Shown: piece after piece, positions 10,901-25,900 of the stretch
Position numbering within the stretch: position 1 is the stretch's first letter
Layout: each line of letters opens with the position of its first letter
Assembly: GCA_001800315.1 (NCBI GenBank)
Contig: MGVE01000017.1
Span: forward strand, 50,684-114,683
DNA: 64,000 nt
From: Elusimicrobia bacterium RIFOXYA2_FULL_47_53
Lineage (GTDB): Bacteria; Elusimicrobiota; Endomicrobiia; Endomicrobiales; XYA2-FULL-47-53
Direction: 5' to 3'
The notes under the pieces: generated by a model
The model's database searches: none
The model's input: only the letters and a program-made list of their open reading frames with translations
Told to the model about the DNA's origin: nothing
Position numbers and translations under genes: made by a program

Positions 10901-13900
10901 TCCTACGGTATTAGCTTTGCCCGCCGTGGTGCCTATTCAGGTTGCTCTAATATTAATTACTGCGTTCGGGATTTTATATAAAGACAGGATAGGTGACCCG
11001 TTCTCGTATGCCGTAAATATGGCAAAAGCAGAAGGAAGGGAGCTTTCGTTAGTGGGTAGGGTTGTAACATATATACCTCTGTTTTTTCAAGGTATTTTTG
11101 AGATCGTTGTAACAACACTTGTTTCTTTGCTGCTGGTTGTCATTAGTCCGCTTATTACTTTCGCGATGTATTTGTACGAAAAAAGCGGAAAAAGCCCGTC
11201 GTGGACACCTTCCTCGGTTGTTTCAACAATGGAACTTAAAAAACCTATTTCCAGAAAAGAATTTGCCGATATGTCCGCGCGGCTTGAACTTGAAGGTCTT
11301 TCAAAGGATGAGATTCAAATGTTGAGGGATTCATTAAGTAAGGAAGGTAACGAGAAATCAGAGATAATTTCGTACATATTGCAAAGCGCGCAAAATCAGG
11401 GGTTGGATATTAAAGCGATGCAAAAAGATATTAAGAGGATAGCCGGCGGAATAAGCCAAAAGGAATACAAAGATGTGCTTTTGTTTAAAGCGGTTAAGAT
11501 TGGTATTTTTGCCGTTCTGACTTTCGGTGTGTTTATATGGCTTGGCGTAACCCCGGTAACGGCATTTTCGGTTTATGGCATTTTGCCACTTTCATTTTCT
11601 TTGCTTGGGGGTATGCTGGCAATGAGATGGGCTGGACAGGTAAGAGCGTATTCTTCTTCCAGTACTCCGCTTTGGAAAAAAGGAGTAGCTTCAGCGGTTT
11701 TGGTTTCCATAATGGCTGGTAGTGTAGCCGGAGTTATGACGGCAAGGTCTGTGCCCACTTACGATAAAAGCATGATTGAAAGAGCTTTGCCGCTGCTTTC
11801 AGAGAGCCCGGAAAGATATGGGTATAGCGAAGAGGTAAAAAAAGCCTTTGACCAAGTGAAGGAAAGCCAGGCCAGGGCAAATGCTTATGTGCCGAAAAGT
11901 ACCGTGCCGGGCATGGCGCTCTCCGGGAAGATTAGCGATGTAGCGGCAGCTCAGGTACCGCTGACAAAAGTTGAGGCCAAACCCGGGGTAGTAATGACCA
12001 AGCCTGCCGCCAGTGTTGATGTGGTCCTTCCGCCTATAAATGCCAAGGCCGGAAGAATCAATACTGTTAGGGAAGTTTTTAGTGCTGATCTTTTGAAATT
12101 CATGAAGTATGCTAAAGTGAGAGCTGAAAGAAAGCCTCTCTCGGAAATATCGCTTCCTGATGAAGAAATAAAAAGAGGCGGCGGTGGCGAGTTGATTAAG
12201 ACAGGCGCTGCGCTTGGTTTTAAAAGAACTCAAAAAAGTATTGCGTGGGCTGCCGTTCAAACCGTGGCAGCTTCGTTCTCGTCTTATATTGGTATTGGAA
12301 TAAACCTGATTTCTAAGGTGGAAGCTATTGCTGTTATATGGGAGTACGGCGATAAATATCCATGGCTTTCTCTGACCGGCGATATCTCGTCAACTGTTTT
12401 CTGGTCTGAATCGCGGTTGTATGCCGACAGGAGTATGGAGGATTTTGCCAGAATATACAGGTGGGATGATATTGCCGCCATGTGGAAAGCTGGGGTGGCG
12501 GAAGATATCCCGGGTTATGAACGATATGAATACCTTCAGACAGCCGTTGTGACATTGCATTACGCCGGACTGCCTGTTACCGAACAAAATGTGAATAAGT
12601 TTCTGGGCCATTTTACAAAAGAAAATATAAATAAATTGGTCGCAAAATATCCTGCTTTGGAGAACTCATTAAGGCCGTATCAACTGCTTCCGGAAAAAGC
12701 CAGGACAGGCATTAAACTTTTCGGTATACTGAACCTGCTTCTTCCTCCGGGTATGGGCGTCCAGTTGCCGACTGATCTGCCGGTAATTACTTTAGCGCAG
12801 GTGGCACACCAGGTTATTTCCGGGGACTCGGGCACCGTGGAGGTATTGACGGCGCTGGCAATAGCAAATGATATGACGCTTGAGTCGCTGCTTGATAGAA
12901 TGGGTTTTGGGTATGTAAACGAGGCTATTGATAAGAAATGGGCTGTCAATGAAAAGGTTTTTGCCGAGTATGTAAACAGGTTCCAATCAGATATGAAGAT
13001 GCAGGGTCTGGAAAAACCCGAAGATTTCATGAAACCTGAATCCGTCACATTGTCTGCACATATGGCGAATTATCAGATGGTTGAGGCTGTTTGGGACACT
13101 CTTGTAAATGAAGGTTTGCGTTCGGGCCGTCCGTCTAACAACGAAATAAGGGAAATAGGCGAAAAACTGAATAATAATATGGTTGAGATGTGGGATATTT
13201 TCAGTGTCTGGGAAAGAGGGGGTAAGGAAAAGTATCCAAAAATATTTAAGCAGGCAATGATCTCTAAGGGTGTTGCTGATCAATATGCGATGAACATGTA
13301 TCTGGCGATGGAGTTAGCAGGCAAGGATAAGACGGTTCAGGAAAAGGCAAAGCAAGATTATCTTATGCTGTTGAAAAAACTTCAGTTTGATCCCGCGCTT
13401 GCTGTTTATAATCAATATGGTTTTGTTGAAGAAGGTATTGTTAATGATTTGATGTTTATGAATGAAGTGGGCCGTAGAAAGCTTTCTTATGACCCGCGGA
13501 GTGACGAGGCGAATAATAAGGATTTGATTGAGAATATAAATAAAACTATAAATGGGCAGCGGTTTGAGGCCAAACAGCTTACGGCCTTGTTGTGGCTGGC
13601 TTCTCTTGATGAGGAGCTTAGGGCGAATGGCTTTGTTCATACTGATGAAAATGGCAATAAAAAATACGCGGAATATGAGGTTAAAACTTCTGACAGGGGG
13701 AATGTGCTGATAAAAGTTACGCCCTTAAATGCCGCTAAGACATATTTGGAATTGTATGGTCAGGGTGTGAGGTCTTATCCGGATATTCCATGGTCAAAGG
13801 TTGTGGGAAGCTATCTCATGCTTTTTTACCACGGTCATTTTGGAAAAGTTAGTGACCTGATGAATCATTCCAAGGATGATTTTTCCGATGCGCAAAAATG

Positions 13901-16900
13901 GTTTACTCAGGGCTATTTAATGCAAGAGTATTCTATGTCTAAAGAAGAACACGCGAAGTTAAGGTCGGAGGTGAATAGTGCTTTTGATGAATACCAGAGA
14001 CTTGTGTCAAAGGATAAGTCGGCTTTGAATCAGCGGGACAGAGATTCTATCGCTGATTATGAAAATAAAGAACTGACCCTCGCCAAAAAGGATCTTATTG
14101 AAGTCGTTATGAAGGACAAATATACAAAGATTGGTATCACGGATGAAGAAGAAATAGAAATGATGCACAGGAGGTCCGAAGATAAGGAGAATCTTTTCGG
14201 TGTGTATACATTTATCTCTAATATGATTATTTCGGCCAGGGTAAATAATATTGATGCTGAGGAAAATGAGCTTATCAGGGTTTTTATGAAAGCCTATAAT
14301 TTCGGCACAAAAAGTATGGATTTTTCTGAAAAGAATATGGTCCCATGGCTGGATGTGTCACTTTTTATCGTAATAAACTATTTTAAGACAGATTTTGCCG
14401 CGCAGTTCAATGAGAAGGATATCAGGTCGCCTGACTCTAAGATAAAAATATTGTTTGAAAAACTCAATGCTCCGATGCGTTATTCCAATAGGTGGCTTTT
14501 TAATAAGTATGACCCGGCCGGCAGTGGGGAAGCTCCCGAAATTACGGATAAACAGATTGAGCTGATTGCCCGTAAGATGTATGAGAGGATGGGCTATGTT
14601 GACCAGCAGATTGATATTCTTATTTCTATATTAAATACTGACCAGGCCGGAATAATAAAACTATATACCGCGTATATGTTTGTAGGTACCCTGCTGGAAG
14701 ACTATGAGAAGAACAGAGTTAAGCAGATTGATGCGGATAAGGACCCTGTTAAAGACCTCGGCGAAGTTGACAAAGCGTCAAAACTGGCGGAGATGTATTT
14801 TAAATTATACCTGAAAGGCAAGGGTGGAGACTATCAAAACATACCCTGGTGGGATATCACCAGGTTCATGCTTCAGGCGGAGATACTGGCAGGATTTAAA
14901 TCGGAGGAAGAAGTTTTTGAGTATTATAAGAAAAGCTTTGGGTATGTGAATGCCTGGCTTGCGGATAAAAATTTTAAGGTGCCGGAAGATTTTGTTATTA
15001 CGGTTGTAAAAAAGCCATATGGGGATTTGAATTACCCTGAAAGTAAAATAGATGTTATTGTGAGAGAAACCTTGCCGCAGCTGAAACTATACACGGCATA
15101 TATGTTCGCGGCTAAAATCATTGAGAGCCTTGATTATAATGGCGTTAAAGTTGACCCCCAGGAAGTTATCGCGGACTTTATGGAACTTTACAAATATGGC
15201 ATTGCCGAGCAGAAAGACAAGCTGGGTGCTATACCATGGTTTGATTTTGCGAGTTATGCCGTTGTTGAATATCATGTTAATAAAGCCGACAAAGGCTGGA
15301 AAAATGTGAAGGAATATATTAACTCGGATTATTATAAGGGAACGCTTCCGTTAGTTCAGCGGTACATTACTGACTCCACGAAGCTTCCTGATGGCTTTGC
15401 GTACGAGAATGCCTTTAGAACCGAGCTGGTCATAAAGAATAAAAACACCGATCCGCGAAACGACCTTAGTAAGGAAGAAAACAGAAAGCAGTTATTGGAG
15501 ATAAATGCCGTTCTCGGAGATCAAAGCGATGCTGTTAAGAATTTTAACGGTTACCTCGTCTTGGCCTCGCTTAAATTAAAGTATGAGGCAAGGTTTGGAG
15601 CGATAGCTGACAGGGATGAAAGGGCATGGTTGGAAACTGCCGCGTCCAGGCTTTTAAACGCGTGGAAGACCTATCCCGGCAAGTATCCGAATCTGCCGAT
15701 GATGAAGTCCGGTGTGTTGGAAAGCATAGTAATGGATTCCATGGTTTTCAGCGATCCTCTTGAAATAGAAAGAGCTCTTGGTTTGGATGAAGCAAATAGG
15801 CTAATGAGTGCGGATAATAATCTAGGGGTTTCTCAGGCCGTAAAAGATGACATCGCGAAAGAATTTACTCTTAGAACCAAAGTTGAGATAAAAGATGAGG
15901 CGGTCAAGGAGTATATGGCGGTGCTGACGGCTGTCAATCTTCTGAAAGTAAACTTTATGGATGTAAGTAACGAAAATATTAATAAAGTGCTGGAAACGCG
16001 CTTGGCTATAAGGAATTTAAGCGCAAAATATCCCAGGCTTAAAATTAGCGAAAAGAGGGGTAATGCCGAGACTTGGACAATCTTTGCCATTGAGAACGGA
16101 ATTGCTGTCGGCGACCTTGAAACAAAATATTTTGAGGTTATTTCCGCTAATTTTGACAAAATAAAGAGTTCTTTTACAGATGATGAAATGGCGATAAAGT
16201 TAAATAAAGGCTTGATTTCAGCTTTGATTGACCGTCGTACCGCGGCGGCGGAGTTCGGCGCCGAAGAGGACATGCTCGCGGATCCCGATATTGATGCTGA
16301 CGATATAGTAGTAGAATTGGGAAGGTATCAGGTATCTAAAAGTATCGCATTGGGGCAGGATGTTGCTGATTTAGCTGTTTTCTTTGAGCTTTCAGGCAAG
16401 GTTAAGGCTGCGAACAAACCCCAGCTTGATGCGATGACAAATTCTTATAATAATGTTTTATCAAAACTGGATCTGAAGAATAGAGTGGAATCCAGTGATG
16501 ATCTTAAGGAACTGATATCATATATTGTGCTTACGGAAAAAATTCAGGGAAAGTGTGATTCGTTTGCTTCATCCATTGTCGCGTTAAAAAATGCTGTTTA
16601 TGGCCCGGCAGCAACTCCTGAAATACGGGAAGCTTTCAGCCAATTTAAAGGCTTTGATGAGCTTAGTGCCGGTATAGTTAAGAACCTGACAGCGATAAAC
16701 AATAGCACGCCGGTCCTTGGAAAAATTGAATCCGTGCGAAAAGATAATGAAAGGTTGGCGGCATCTCTTGAATTTTCCTGGGCATTGTGGATGACTTTAA
16801 AAAATGTCCCTATCGGTGCTCTTGAGGAAATTATTGGCAATATTGAGTATGTTGAGGAAAAATACAGAGATGTAATCGGATTTATACCTTCGGATGAATC

Positions 16901-19900
16901 CGGTGTTACATTTACAGACGCTCTTGGAGTATATATCAGGGGCGATTACTGGAAGCCAATGTATTGGCTTAACGCGGAGTATAAAAAAATACAGCCTGAA
17001 TGGTGGGTAAATAATATTGTTAAAGAGAGTTATCAGAGGCTTTTTGATAAAGTTTTGGACGACTCCGATCCTGATGGGAATGACGCGAAACTGCTGAAAG
17101 CATTTTATAAGAAGTATGAGCGTAAGCGGCCGTTGGGAGACGGAAAGGGTTTATTTGACGAAATTGTAGATGACCTGGCCAACAACGGAGCCTATGAGTT
17201 AAACAAATCAGGCGAATTGGTGAGAGCTGACAAAAATACTTATAAGTTGCGAATTGAATTGGCTCAGGAGCTTTACAATGCGAAAAACGAGATTTTAAAT
17301 GATATTCAAAAGCAAAGGCGTTCAGATACTTTTATTAGGGAGGATGTGTCCGCGGCTTCAAAGTTGCTTAATGAGTTGCTGGATTCTCCTTCCCAGATGA
17401 AGGCGGAAGCCGCAAATATTGAAAATATACTTAATAGAAATCTTTATATGAATAAGAAAATGGCTTTGTTGATTTCGGTTGCGATGGCCGGATTGCTGTA
17501 TGTTTTATGGAAAGTGTTGGATTTCTTTGGTAGGTCGCGCCCGCTGCCGGCGTCTTCGGTAGGCTTAGGATTTACAAAGGATGAAGTTCTTTCCAGAGTT
17601 GCAATGGGGAGCGCCGAAGGGTCGCAGGTTCACAATCTTGCGGTATCCTTGGTTGACCGTATGTTCGCTGACAGCGATAAGAGGACAGTTCTTAGTAAGG
17701 GAGAAGCGCGTTTAAGACATTCTGAAAGCTTAGACTTGCTGTCTGCGGCTATTTCATCAAATACAGATCTGCTGAAGAGCGTAGGAGTAAACAAAAACAA
17801 TATTGAGGTTCTGGTATCGGATCAAATGCTGACAAAAGAAAATTCGCTCAGCTTTGGTTTAGTTCAGGTGCGAGATGGGAAGCTCTATTTTATTGTTTCC
17901 GAGATATTCTTAAACAGGCTGACTGACAGCGATAAAGAGATGCGTATAGGTCAATTTGTCAATTATTCTCTTAGAGAGTACGCTGCTATCAATGCGAAGA
18001 ATTCGGATGAATATAACAAATTTGTCTATTCCCTTGATTCAAAGGTCGATGAGAAGGATAGGACAAGGAGTGCTGTGAATTACAGGAAATATGCCATGGC
18101 AGGCACTAATGAAGATTTGATAGATATATTGAGTTTTGCAAAAAATAATATCCCCATTGATATAACTTATAAAAAAGCTGTTGGTGGCTTGCTTGCTGCG
18201 AATAAAGATGTCAAGGGCAAAAAAGCGGCGATAAAAGCGCTACTTACGGTTGCTAAACTTGGAGAAGATAGTACTGTTAAACGGCTTTTGCAAAACAATA
18301 TGTCGCAAAGTGTTTCTGCCATGATAGAGGCTTCAGCTCAGGCAGCTATAAGTGTACTCAATGATATGGTCGCAAATGATGTGCCGGCAGTTAAACTTGC
18401 TGCTGCTGTGGCATTAGGCAGGCTAAGCCCGCAGCAGGGTGTCAGTGCGCTTTCCGGCTACCTGGTTTCAACTGACGGCACTGATATAAATGTTAGTGAA
18501 AATATGCCCCTTTTAATCGGGAGTGTTGCTGATGGTATAAAAAACATATGGGATGATATGCTCAAGCCTGACAATAACGAAGGGATCTCTTCAATAAACT
18601 CTAAAATTGTGGCAATGGATGAGCTTGCCTCTTATGTGGGGCCGTCGGAAGAGGTAAGAGATGCTATCAGACCGCTTCTTTTTTCTGATAATATCAATAT
18701 TAAATTGGTTGCGCTAGATGCCCTTTCTAGACTTGGCGATAAACAATCTCTGGATATCGTGAAGACGATCCTTGTGAATAATGCTTATTCTAAGGAAGTT
18801 AGAATGGCAGCAGCCGCATTCATAGGGAGATTAGGCTCAATAGAAGATCTAGATCTTATGGTTTCAGCGTATAAAGTTTCAATATATCCAGCACTAAAAA
18901 TAGCTATTTTAAACGCGATTGGTTCTATCGGAAAACAGGAAGTTGCGCATTCTGTGTCATTGAGTGTATTGAGAGATATTATAAATAATGAGAAAGGAAT
19001 TACCCCAAGGAAACAGGCGGTATCGGTTTATGTTTCTTTGTTTAGTTCGGTTGATAAAATTGATCTCATAAACAGATTGCTTGAAAAAGAGGAAATGACC
19101 GATGTTAGGATATTGCTCGCGCAGGTTTTAAAAGATGAAATAGCAAAAATCAATGAAGCTAAGAAAAAGACTAAGGCATTTGAGGCATTGAAAATTAAGG
19201 GGAATAACAGCTTGTTGGGAAGCATAGAAAAACTTCTTGCCTCAAAAAATAAGTTTGAAGCTGTCAAAGGCGCTCCGATGCCGAATGACAGTGAATTATT
19301 TAAGATGCCGCGGGCCGAGAGCATGGAACTTGTCAATGCCTTTAAGGATGCCGGAGTGCCATTAAGCGGCGGTTCCATAGGCGCGCTGATCACAAAGGCT
19401 TATGACTCAATAGCCGCCGGACTTAAGGCGCAGGGCAAGGACAAGGAGTTAGCAACCCTTAACGGCAAAAATGAAATAAAAATCGTTCTTATTGAAAAAG
19501 ATCAGTCACAACACCTCTTTGAAAACCATCTCAACGATGGATTCATCGGAATAAACAGAACTTTCCTGGAAATCATAGCACAAAATCCCAAAATTGCGCA
19601 GGCCCTTTTCATTGCTGGAATCGCCCACGAGCTGCGCCACGAAGCCGGAATTCCCGATGAAGATCTAACGGTTGACGCGAATCTTATGGCGTCTCTAATG
19701 CCGTTGTATAATGTGACTTCAGAAGAACTGGAGAATAGTTATCTCGCGGATATCCTTGAGTCGCCTGAGTTTGTCCTTGAGACACTGAGGGCCGTTCTTG
19801 AAATACATGAAAGCGCTATATCCCGTATCACAAAGGCTTTCGGTAAACTGCTTGGCAAAGGCAGGGAGAAGACAAGAAAATCTGATATTGTAAATAACTC

Positions 19901-22900
19901 CCTTCTGGCTGAAAAGGCTATAGCCGTTCTTTCAGAGCACGCAAAAGAGCTGATGGGTAAAACTGAAGCTGAGCTGGCAGCGCTGCTGAAAAATCCGGAG
20001 CGGTTTGAGAACGGCGAACTATCCAGGGTTGTCTCCGAAATAAAAGATTATTCCGGTTCAATTGACCGCAAACCGTTAAATTTGAATATTACTGTTAATG
20101 CCCTTGATGTCGGAGCTGAAGTTAACGGTAAAAAAATAGAAATCAATAACAGTATTAAAAAGATGATGCTGCTTATTCCTGTCATCGCATCTCTCGGTGG
20201 GCAGGTGTATATAAACGGCATTTTCGGAACCAGCGAATTATCAAAGCGTTTTCATTCCAGGAGCGGCGACGGTTCATCTATTACGCGGGTCGGAAACGCC
20301 GTCGTGCGCGGCGGATATCAGGTTAAGGAGGAACGGCTTCAGGACGGAACGGTTCTTAAAGACGAATTTGGCAATGTCTTTTCGCCCGCGAAAGATGTTG
20401 AAACCTGGGACGAAAATTACAAACACCTCTTTGAGGTGGCTAATAAATTCGGTGTTGATGTTACGGTTGATATGTTCGGCTGGCTCTCTCCCGATGCTGT
20501 AACAGCTGAAAATTACAAAAGGCTAATTTACAGGGAAGTGCCTGAGGATTTGATAAAGAGCATGAAGCTGGGTGTCTCGGACAGGGATATGGAAAGGCTT
20601 CAAAATGTAGGATGGGTGATAAATGATAACTATGGAGTAGTAAGGATAAAAGAAAATGGCGCTGAGCGATTGATACTCTGTAAGCATCTCGGAGTTGGAC
20701 GCGACCAGTTTGCGTTAAATATTCTTTCAAACGAAGGAAGAAGCTACCTGTCCCGCGCGATGAAGAAACTGGTTTATGCCGGCGTCAAAGGTTTCCGATT
20801 TGATCTTCCTCACGAGGCTTCGCTTGATTATATGGGTGGTTATCTCGCAGATCCAAGCCTTTTCAACGCTGAAGAAAGGGAATACTTTCAGCAGTGCCGC
20901 AAAACCAACCGCGAACCGTGGCAGGATGTATTAGACGAGGTAAACAGCGACAGGAAGGTACAGGCTGTTTTATCTGGCGGCAAAATTGATTTGGTCGGCG
21001 AAACTTATCCGTTCTTCGGCGAAATCCAGAATAAGTTAAGGGTTGCGGGCATGGATTACCTTTACGACAAGGGCCTCTATGATGTGTTTAAGTTATACGC
21101 GAATAACCCGGGCATGGTTCTGGAAAAATTAAGGCCCGAAGTGGAAAACGCTCTGACTAAGCTGTCTAAAGGCGAAAAACTCTATATTTCGGCTTCAAAT
21201 TTTGACGAACAGTCGTTAAAAAATATCTCAGGGCCCGTTGAACAGTTTGTTTCGCTCTGCCTGTTCCTTTCAATGCGCAAAGACGCCAGGGTACACCTTG
21301 GTATGAGAGAAGTGGCTTACCAGTGCGGAGATGTGTGTTCCATCCCTGGCGGGTCTAATAAACAGCTTCAGCATGGCGGCGCGTTTGAGCATCCGGTGAT
21401 TCCTTTTGAGGAATTGCTCAGCAGGGATAATTTCACTGAATACCTCAACAATGTGCTTGCCAATTCACCGATAGTTAAAATAGTGTCCAGGTTTGCGGAA
21501 CTTAAGGAAAAAGCAAAGGGTCCGGCGGTTGAGGTCAGCAATTCTTTCTACAACAGATATTTTACTTTTGTTTCCGAGCAGACTGACGGTTCTTACGCTG
21601 TTGCGGTTATTGACTTTATGCCGCAGGATCTTTCAAAAGGCATACTTGAGATTGATATGCCGCATCAGTTAGACGAAGTTATCAGAGGCAAAATTGCGAA
21701 TCGCGCAGGCATAGACATCAATCAGTTAAGAGACGATTTAATAAAAGACAATCTCGTTGAGGACGCGCTTAAGGATGTGGCGAATGAATATGTGGTGAAC
21801 GGAGGGCAGGAAAACCTAGATTTAGGGTTTACTCGCGACCGTGGTTCAAGAAAACTTTATTTTCATGTCAAGGTGGGCTTAGACGAAATATCCAAAGAGC
21901 GGCGCCTGGGTGTTCCGGAGATTCTGACTATTTCAAAAAGAACCTGGAAAGAACAGGTGGCCGACGCCATATATCAGAATAATCCGGATTATATATTGAA
22001 TGAACTTTTGAAATGCAAGGATCAGAGGGGAAGTTTTGATAGGGAAAAAGTCATTAATCTCATCGGCGCCTGCAGCGGCCCCGTTGAAGAGTTGTACGAA
22101 AAGTATACTTCTCAGGCAACCTGGCGGGTAACCAAGGCGCAGAGACAGCTTTCAGCGCGGGATCAGAAGGCTTTGCTTGATATCCTTGATGAACATTATG
22201 GCGGACAGGATAAGGCTGTTCCCAAGCTAATCCTGTCAATGTTTCTGCTGGATGCCGCCGATGCCGAAGAAGCGGCTGAGGATAAAGCCGGAGCCTCCGG
22301 TAAAGGAACAAAAAATATTGATTTAAACCTTTTCGCGAAATACAGGATATTTAAAGATATGGCAAAGCAGGTATGGGCGCTTCGCGGCAGGGCAAGCTAT
22401 ATAGTTTCTGCGGAGATTTCGTACTGGGGCGGTGGGCTGGGTGCGGTTATGGTATTTTTGTTGAAGGGCGAGACCAGGCTGATAAAATACCTAAATGTTA
22501 AGGATGCCTCAGCTGCTTCAATTGAACTGTTTTACAAGAATAACACCAAGGGTGAACCGCTGGATTACGCGAAGGAATGCGGCGTGGACCTTGAAATAGA
22601 CAAGTTGACAGGCACTCCAAAGGTGATTGATTATTATATTGCGCTCGGGAACTCCTCAAGAAGAGCCAGAGCCTATGTCGGAAAAGATAAATACGGATGC
22701 ACAAGGTACCTGATAGAGGATGTGGACGGCAATGACGGCAGAGGATATCAGAGCTCATCCAATGTTCTGTACAGCTACAGGGAAGGCGACAAAAACCCTC
22801 AGAACGCGACTAAATATGAGAGCATGGCTTTTCTGAGCGTGGCTTCCGCGGAGTTGATACGCATATTGGAGGCCCAGCGCAAAGACAGGCTCGGAGCAAA

Positions 22901-25900
22901 TTGGAAACCGGCTTTTGTGCACGCCAACGACGGACAGTGCGGATTCCTTGCGGCAGTAATAAAGAGTAAATACAGAAATGACCCGGTGATGAATAAGATG
23001 CTCCACTATTTTACAACTCACACTTACGCGAACCGGGGGTACTGGTGGAATGGCGGTAAAGACAGCGTCGCTGTGGGTTCCGAACAAATGAATCTGGAGC
23101 GATATATGCAGTATCTGGGTATATCTCCAAAGTACTGGACGGCTGCATTCCGCATGGAAGACGGCCAGTGGGTTGGTGATGACTCTTCTCTTGGTGTGCG
23201 CCTGAGCGACGGTTCCAACGCGGTTGCGGCAGATCACAGGGATGACCAGAGCGCGATTGACAGGTTATGGACCAGGCTTGTTGGAACACCCAACGGCGCC
23301 GACCCGAATCTGCTTGGCCAGTACCTTAAGGAATCATATGCTGAGGCTTATAAGCAGTTGTCCAATGACCCTGATAACGAAGAGCAGCTGGACTTAAGGC
23401 ATCCCGGCCCCAAACTTTTCTGGGCCGCGAAAGCAAAGGCGCGCGAGAAATTAAATCGTTCGGGAATAATAACATCCACCGGAAGAAGGATTGTACTTAA
23501 TGTTCCGGAGGAACAATATGGAAAACCCGGGAGCTCTGCCTGGCTTTCACAACTACAGCAGGTTATTACCAATGTTGGGCGCGCTGTGCCTGAGAAAGTC
23601 GGCCGCGGGCTTGTTTCATACGACTCCGTTGATCCTGAAGGCCGTGGCGGCCCGGCAAGCAATGAAAACATAATAGCCGCAGTAAAAGCGGGCAGACAGG
23701 TGGTTTTAGTGGGTGTTGAACAGGGGTACGACCTGAGCAAGCAGATAGTCGCCCGTTTCAGGGATTTGGAGCAGTTAATCGCTGACCGCAAAGCCGGTAA
23801 GCGACTGGCGCCCGGTGAAACTAAAGAGCAGTATTCGGGAGATTTCTTCTTTGTCAATAAGGTCACGGCGGACGAAAAGATGCTTGTTTTTGCCGCCAGT
23901 AATATGCACATACACTGGCCGTATGGCCCATATACTCACAGGAAAGAGCGGTTGTATCCATCAAAACCGTTGTCGGCATTGCTGAGCTCTCTTTCAAGGG
24001 CGGGCGGTTCACTTGCCATGGCGATAGGCAGAACCAAAAAGGGAACCGGTGCGAACGAGTATACCGAATCGCCGGCGCTTGACGCAATAGTTGCAGGGCC
24101 CTGGTCGGAGGAAGGCGGGGTAGGCGGTATCATTGACCAGGGTACGGAGATATCCGAAAACGGCAACGGCAATACCTACAGATTTGAATATTCGGAACAG
24201 GGTTTCCGTGACCTGCTGACGACCGCGGGACATCTCTGGGACACAGATAAAGAAATGTATGCCAGGCATTCGCTTAACACAAGGCCGCTGAACAGCGTAA
24301 TGCACTACCTGAATTCCGGCTTCCTTGGTTATCTCCTGCCAATGTGCAGAATTGCCGATGAAAAAGCCAGGCAGGAAACCGTTGACGCGGAGCTGATAAA
24401 ATCCGTGCGTGCCAGCATTAACGGCATCAAAGACAATAAAATGAAAATAGAAAAGATTTCAAATATGCTTTTCGGCGCTCATGCGGACGGTACACGCTTA
24501 AGCGAGCAGGAAGCGGTCATGTATAATTTTGTTTTTAAACCTGAGATATCACAGATGAATTTTGGTTTCCGCTCGGGCAGTTACGCCTCGGGCCTGGATG
24601 AATTTCTCAACATGAAACTTAGATTTGATGAAAATGACAAGGCCATTCTTATTGACCTTAAACATCTTCAGAGCGGGCATTATACCGGACTCATGTCAAA
24701 AATATTTAATGACCTTGATTGCCTTGACGAAGTAAATAACTGGAGCAAAAACTTTATGTCGGGGTTGGACAACGATAACGCTGAGATTATGAAGAAAGAC
24801 CGCCGTATTACCGTGCTGTTTGAGAATCTCGCGGCTATGATGTATTCGGAACTTCTGGCGGCAAGGCTTGATTCCTCTGATTCCAAAGTCGTCTCAATCA
24901 GAAAAAAACTGGACAGGGTCATCCAACACATAAACGGCGACAAGGAAGTCATCAGGAAAATATTGACTGATCCGGTTAATCCTTACGGCCTCTCATCTGG
25001 AAATAGAGTCTACGGGCTTAAGGGGCTTGCTGAAAGCATGAATGAAATTGATGTGGTTAATTTTAAGAAATATGTCGCTTTTCTTTTTGAAGGCCTTAAG
25101 TGCCAGGGTGATATAGTTGAATTATTCGCTACTGTGCATACCGCCGATGATTTTAAGGCAACGCTTCAGAGCCTGATCGTAGCGCTCCAAAGCACCCCTA
25201 ATGCTGAGCATAACCTTATGAATGGTGTGATTGAGCAAGAGAATGCCGTGTCTGCCGCGACGAACCTGCTTGCGAAAATTACTTTTGTCAGTGATTTAGA
25301 ACAGGTGTTCGCGCAGAATCCGTTTATAGCGGCTCCGCAATACGGCTACGAAACTACGGTTCCTTCTAAAACTCAGGAAGTTGCTTCGGCCGAGGCTCCG
25401 GTCGCGGCGCCGCAGCTCCCCGAGACACAGAAAACCTCTCCAGCCGTTATCGCCGCGGAGGAGGTAAAACCAGTTGCCGCGGCTCCCGTTGCCCCTTCCA
25501 GTAAGAAGAGGCAGCGCGTTAGAGCAAAAGAGTCAAAGAAAAACACGGGAATACCCGTTGGAAATATTGTGGCTAATGTGCGTGAATCATCTCCGAGGAC
25601 TATGGCCGAGAAAACAGCTCTCGCGCTTGTCCAGCCGTGGCTTGCGATTGAGGGTATGAACGATTTAGTCGGGAGAACCATGTATTTTATCGGCGAGGTA
25701 AATGCGACTCTCCTTATAAATGTGATGAAGCTTGGCATGAAACCGGTTCAGGTAACACTGTTAAACGACACTCTGCTGAACAATGAGCTGTTAACCGAGA
25801 TAAATGCCGCGAATGTTATCATTGGTAACGATAAGGTTGTTCAATTAACTTTCTTTAAGCCCGTCAGCGGAAAAGGCAATGCTTCGCCGGTTATTATTGC

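Noticed and set aside
23348-23911. 187-codon minus-strand frame, and others such as 22755-23237 and 25373-25738
   Set aside because: They lie antisense inside the giant gene, whose + frame has clear domain motifs. The translations are low-complexity Ser/Pro/Leu shadows.
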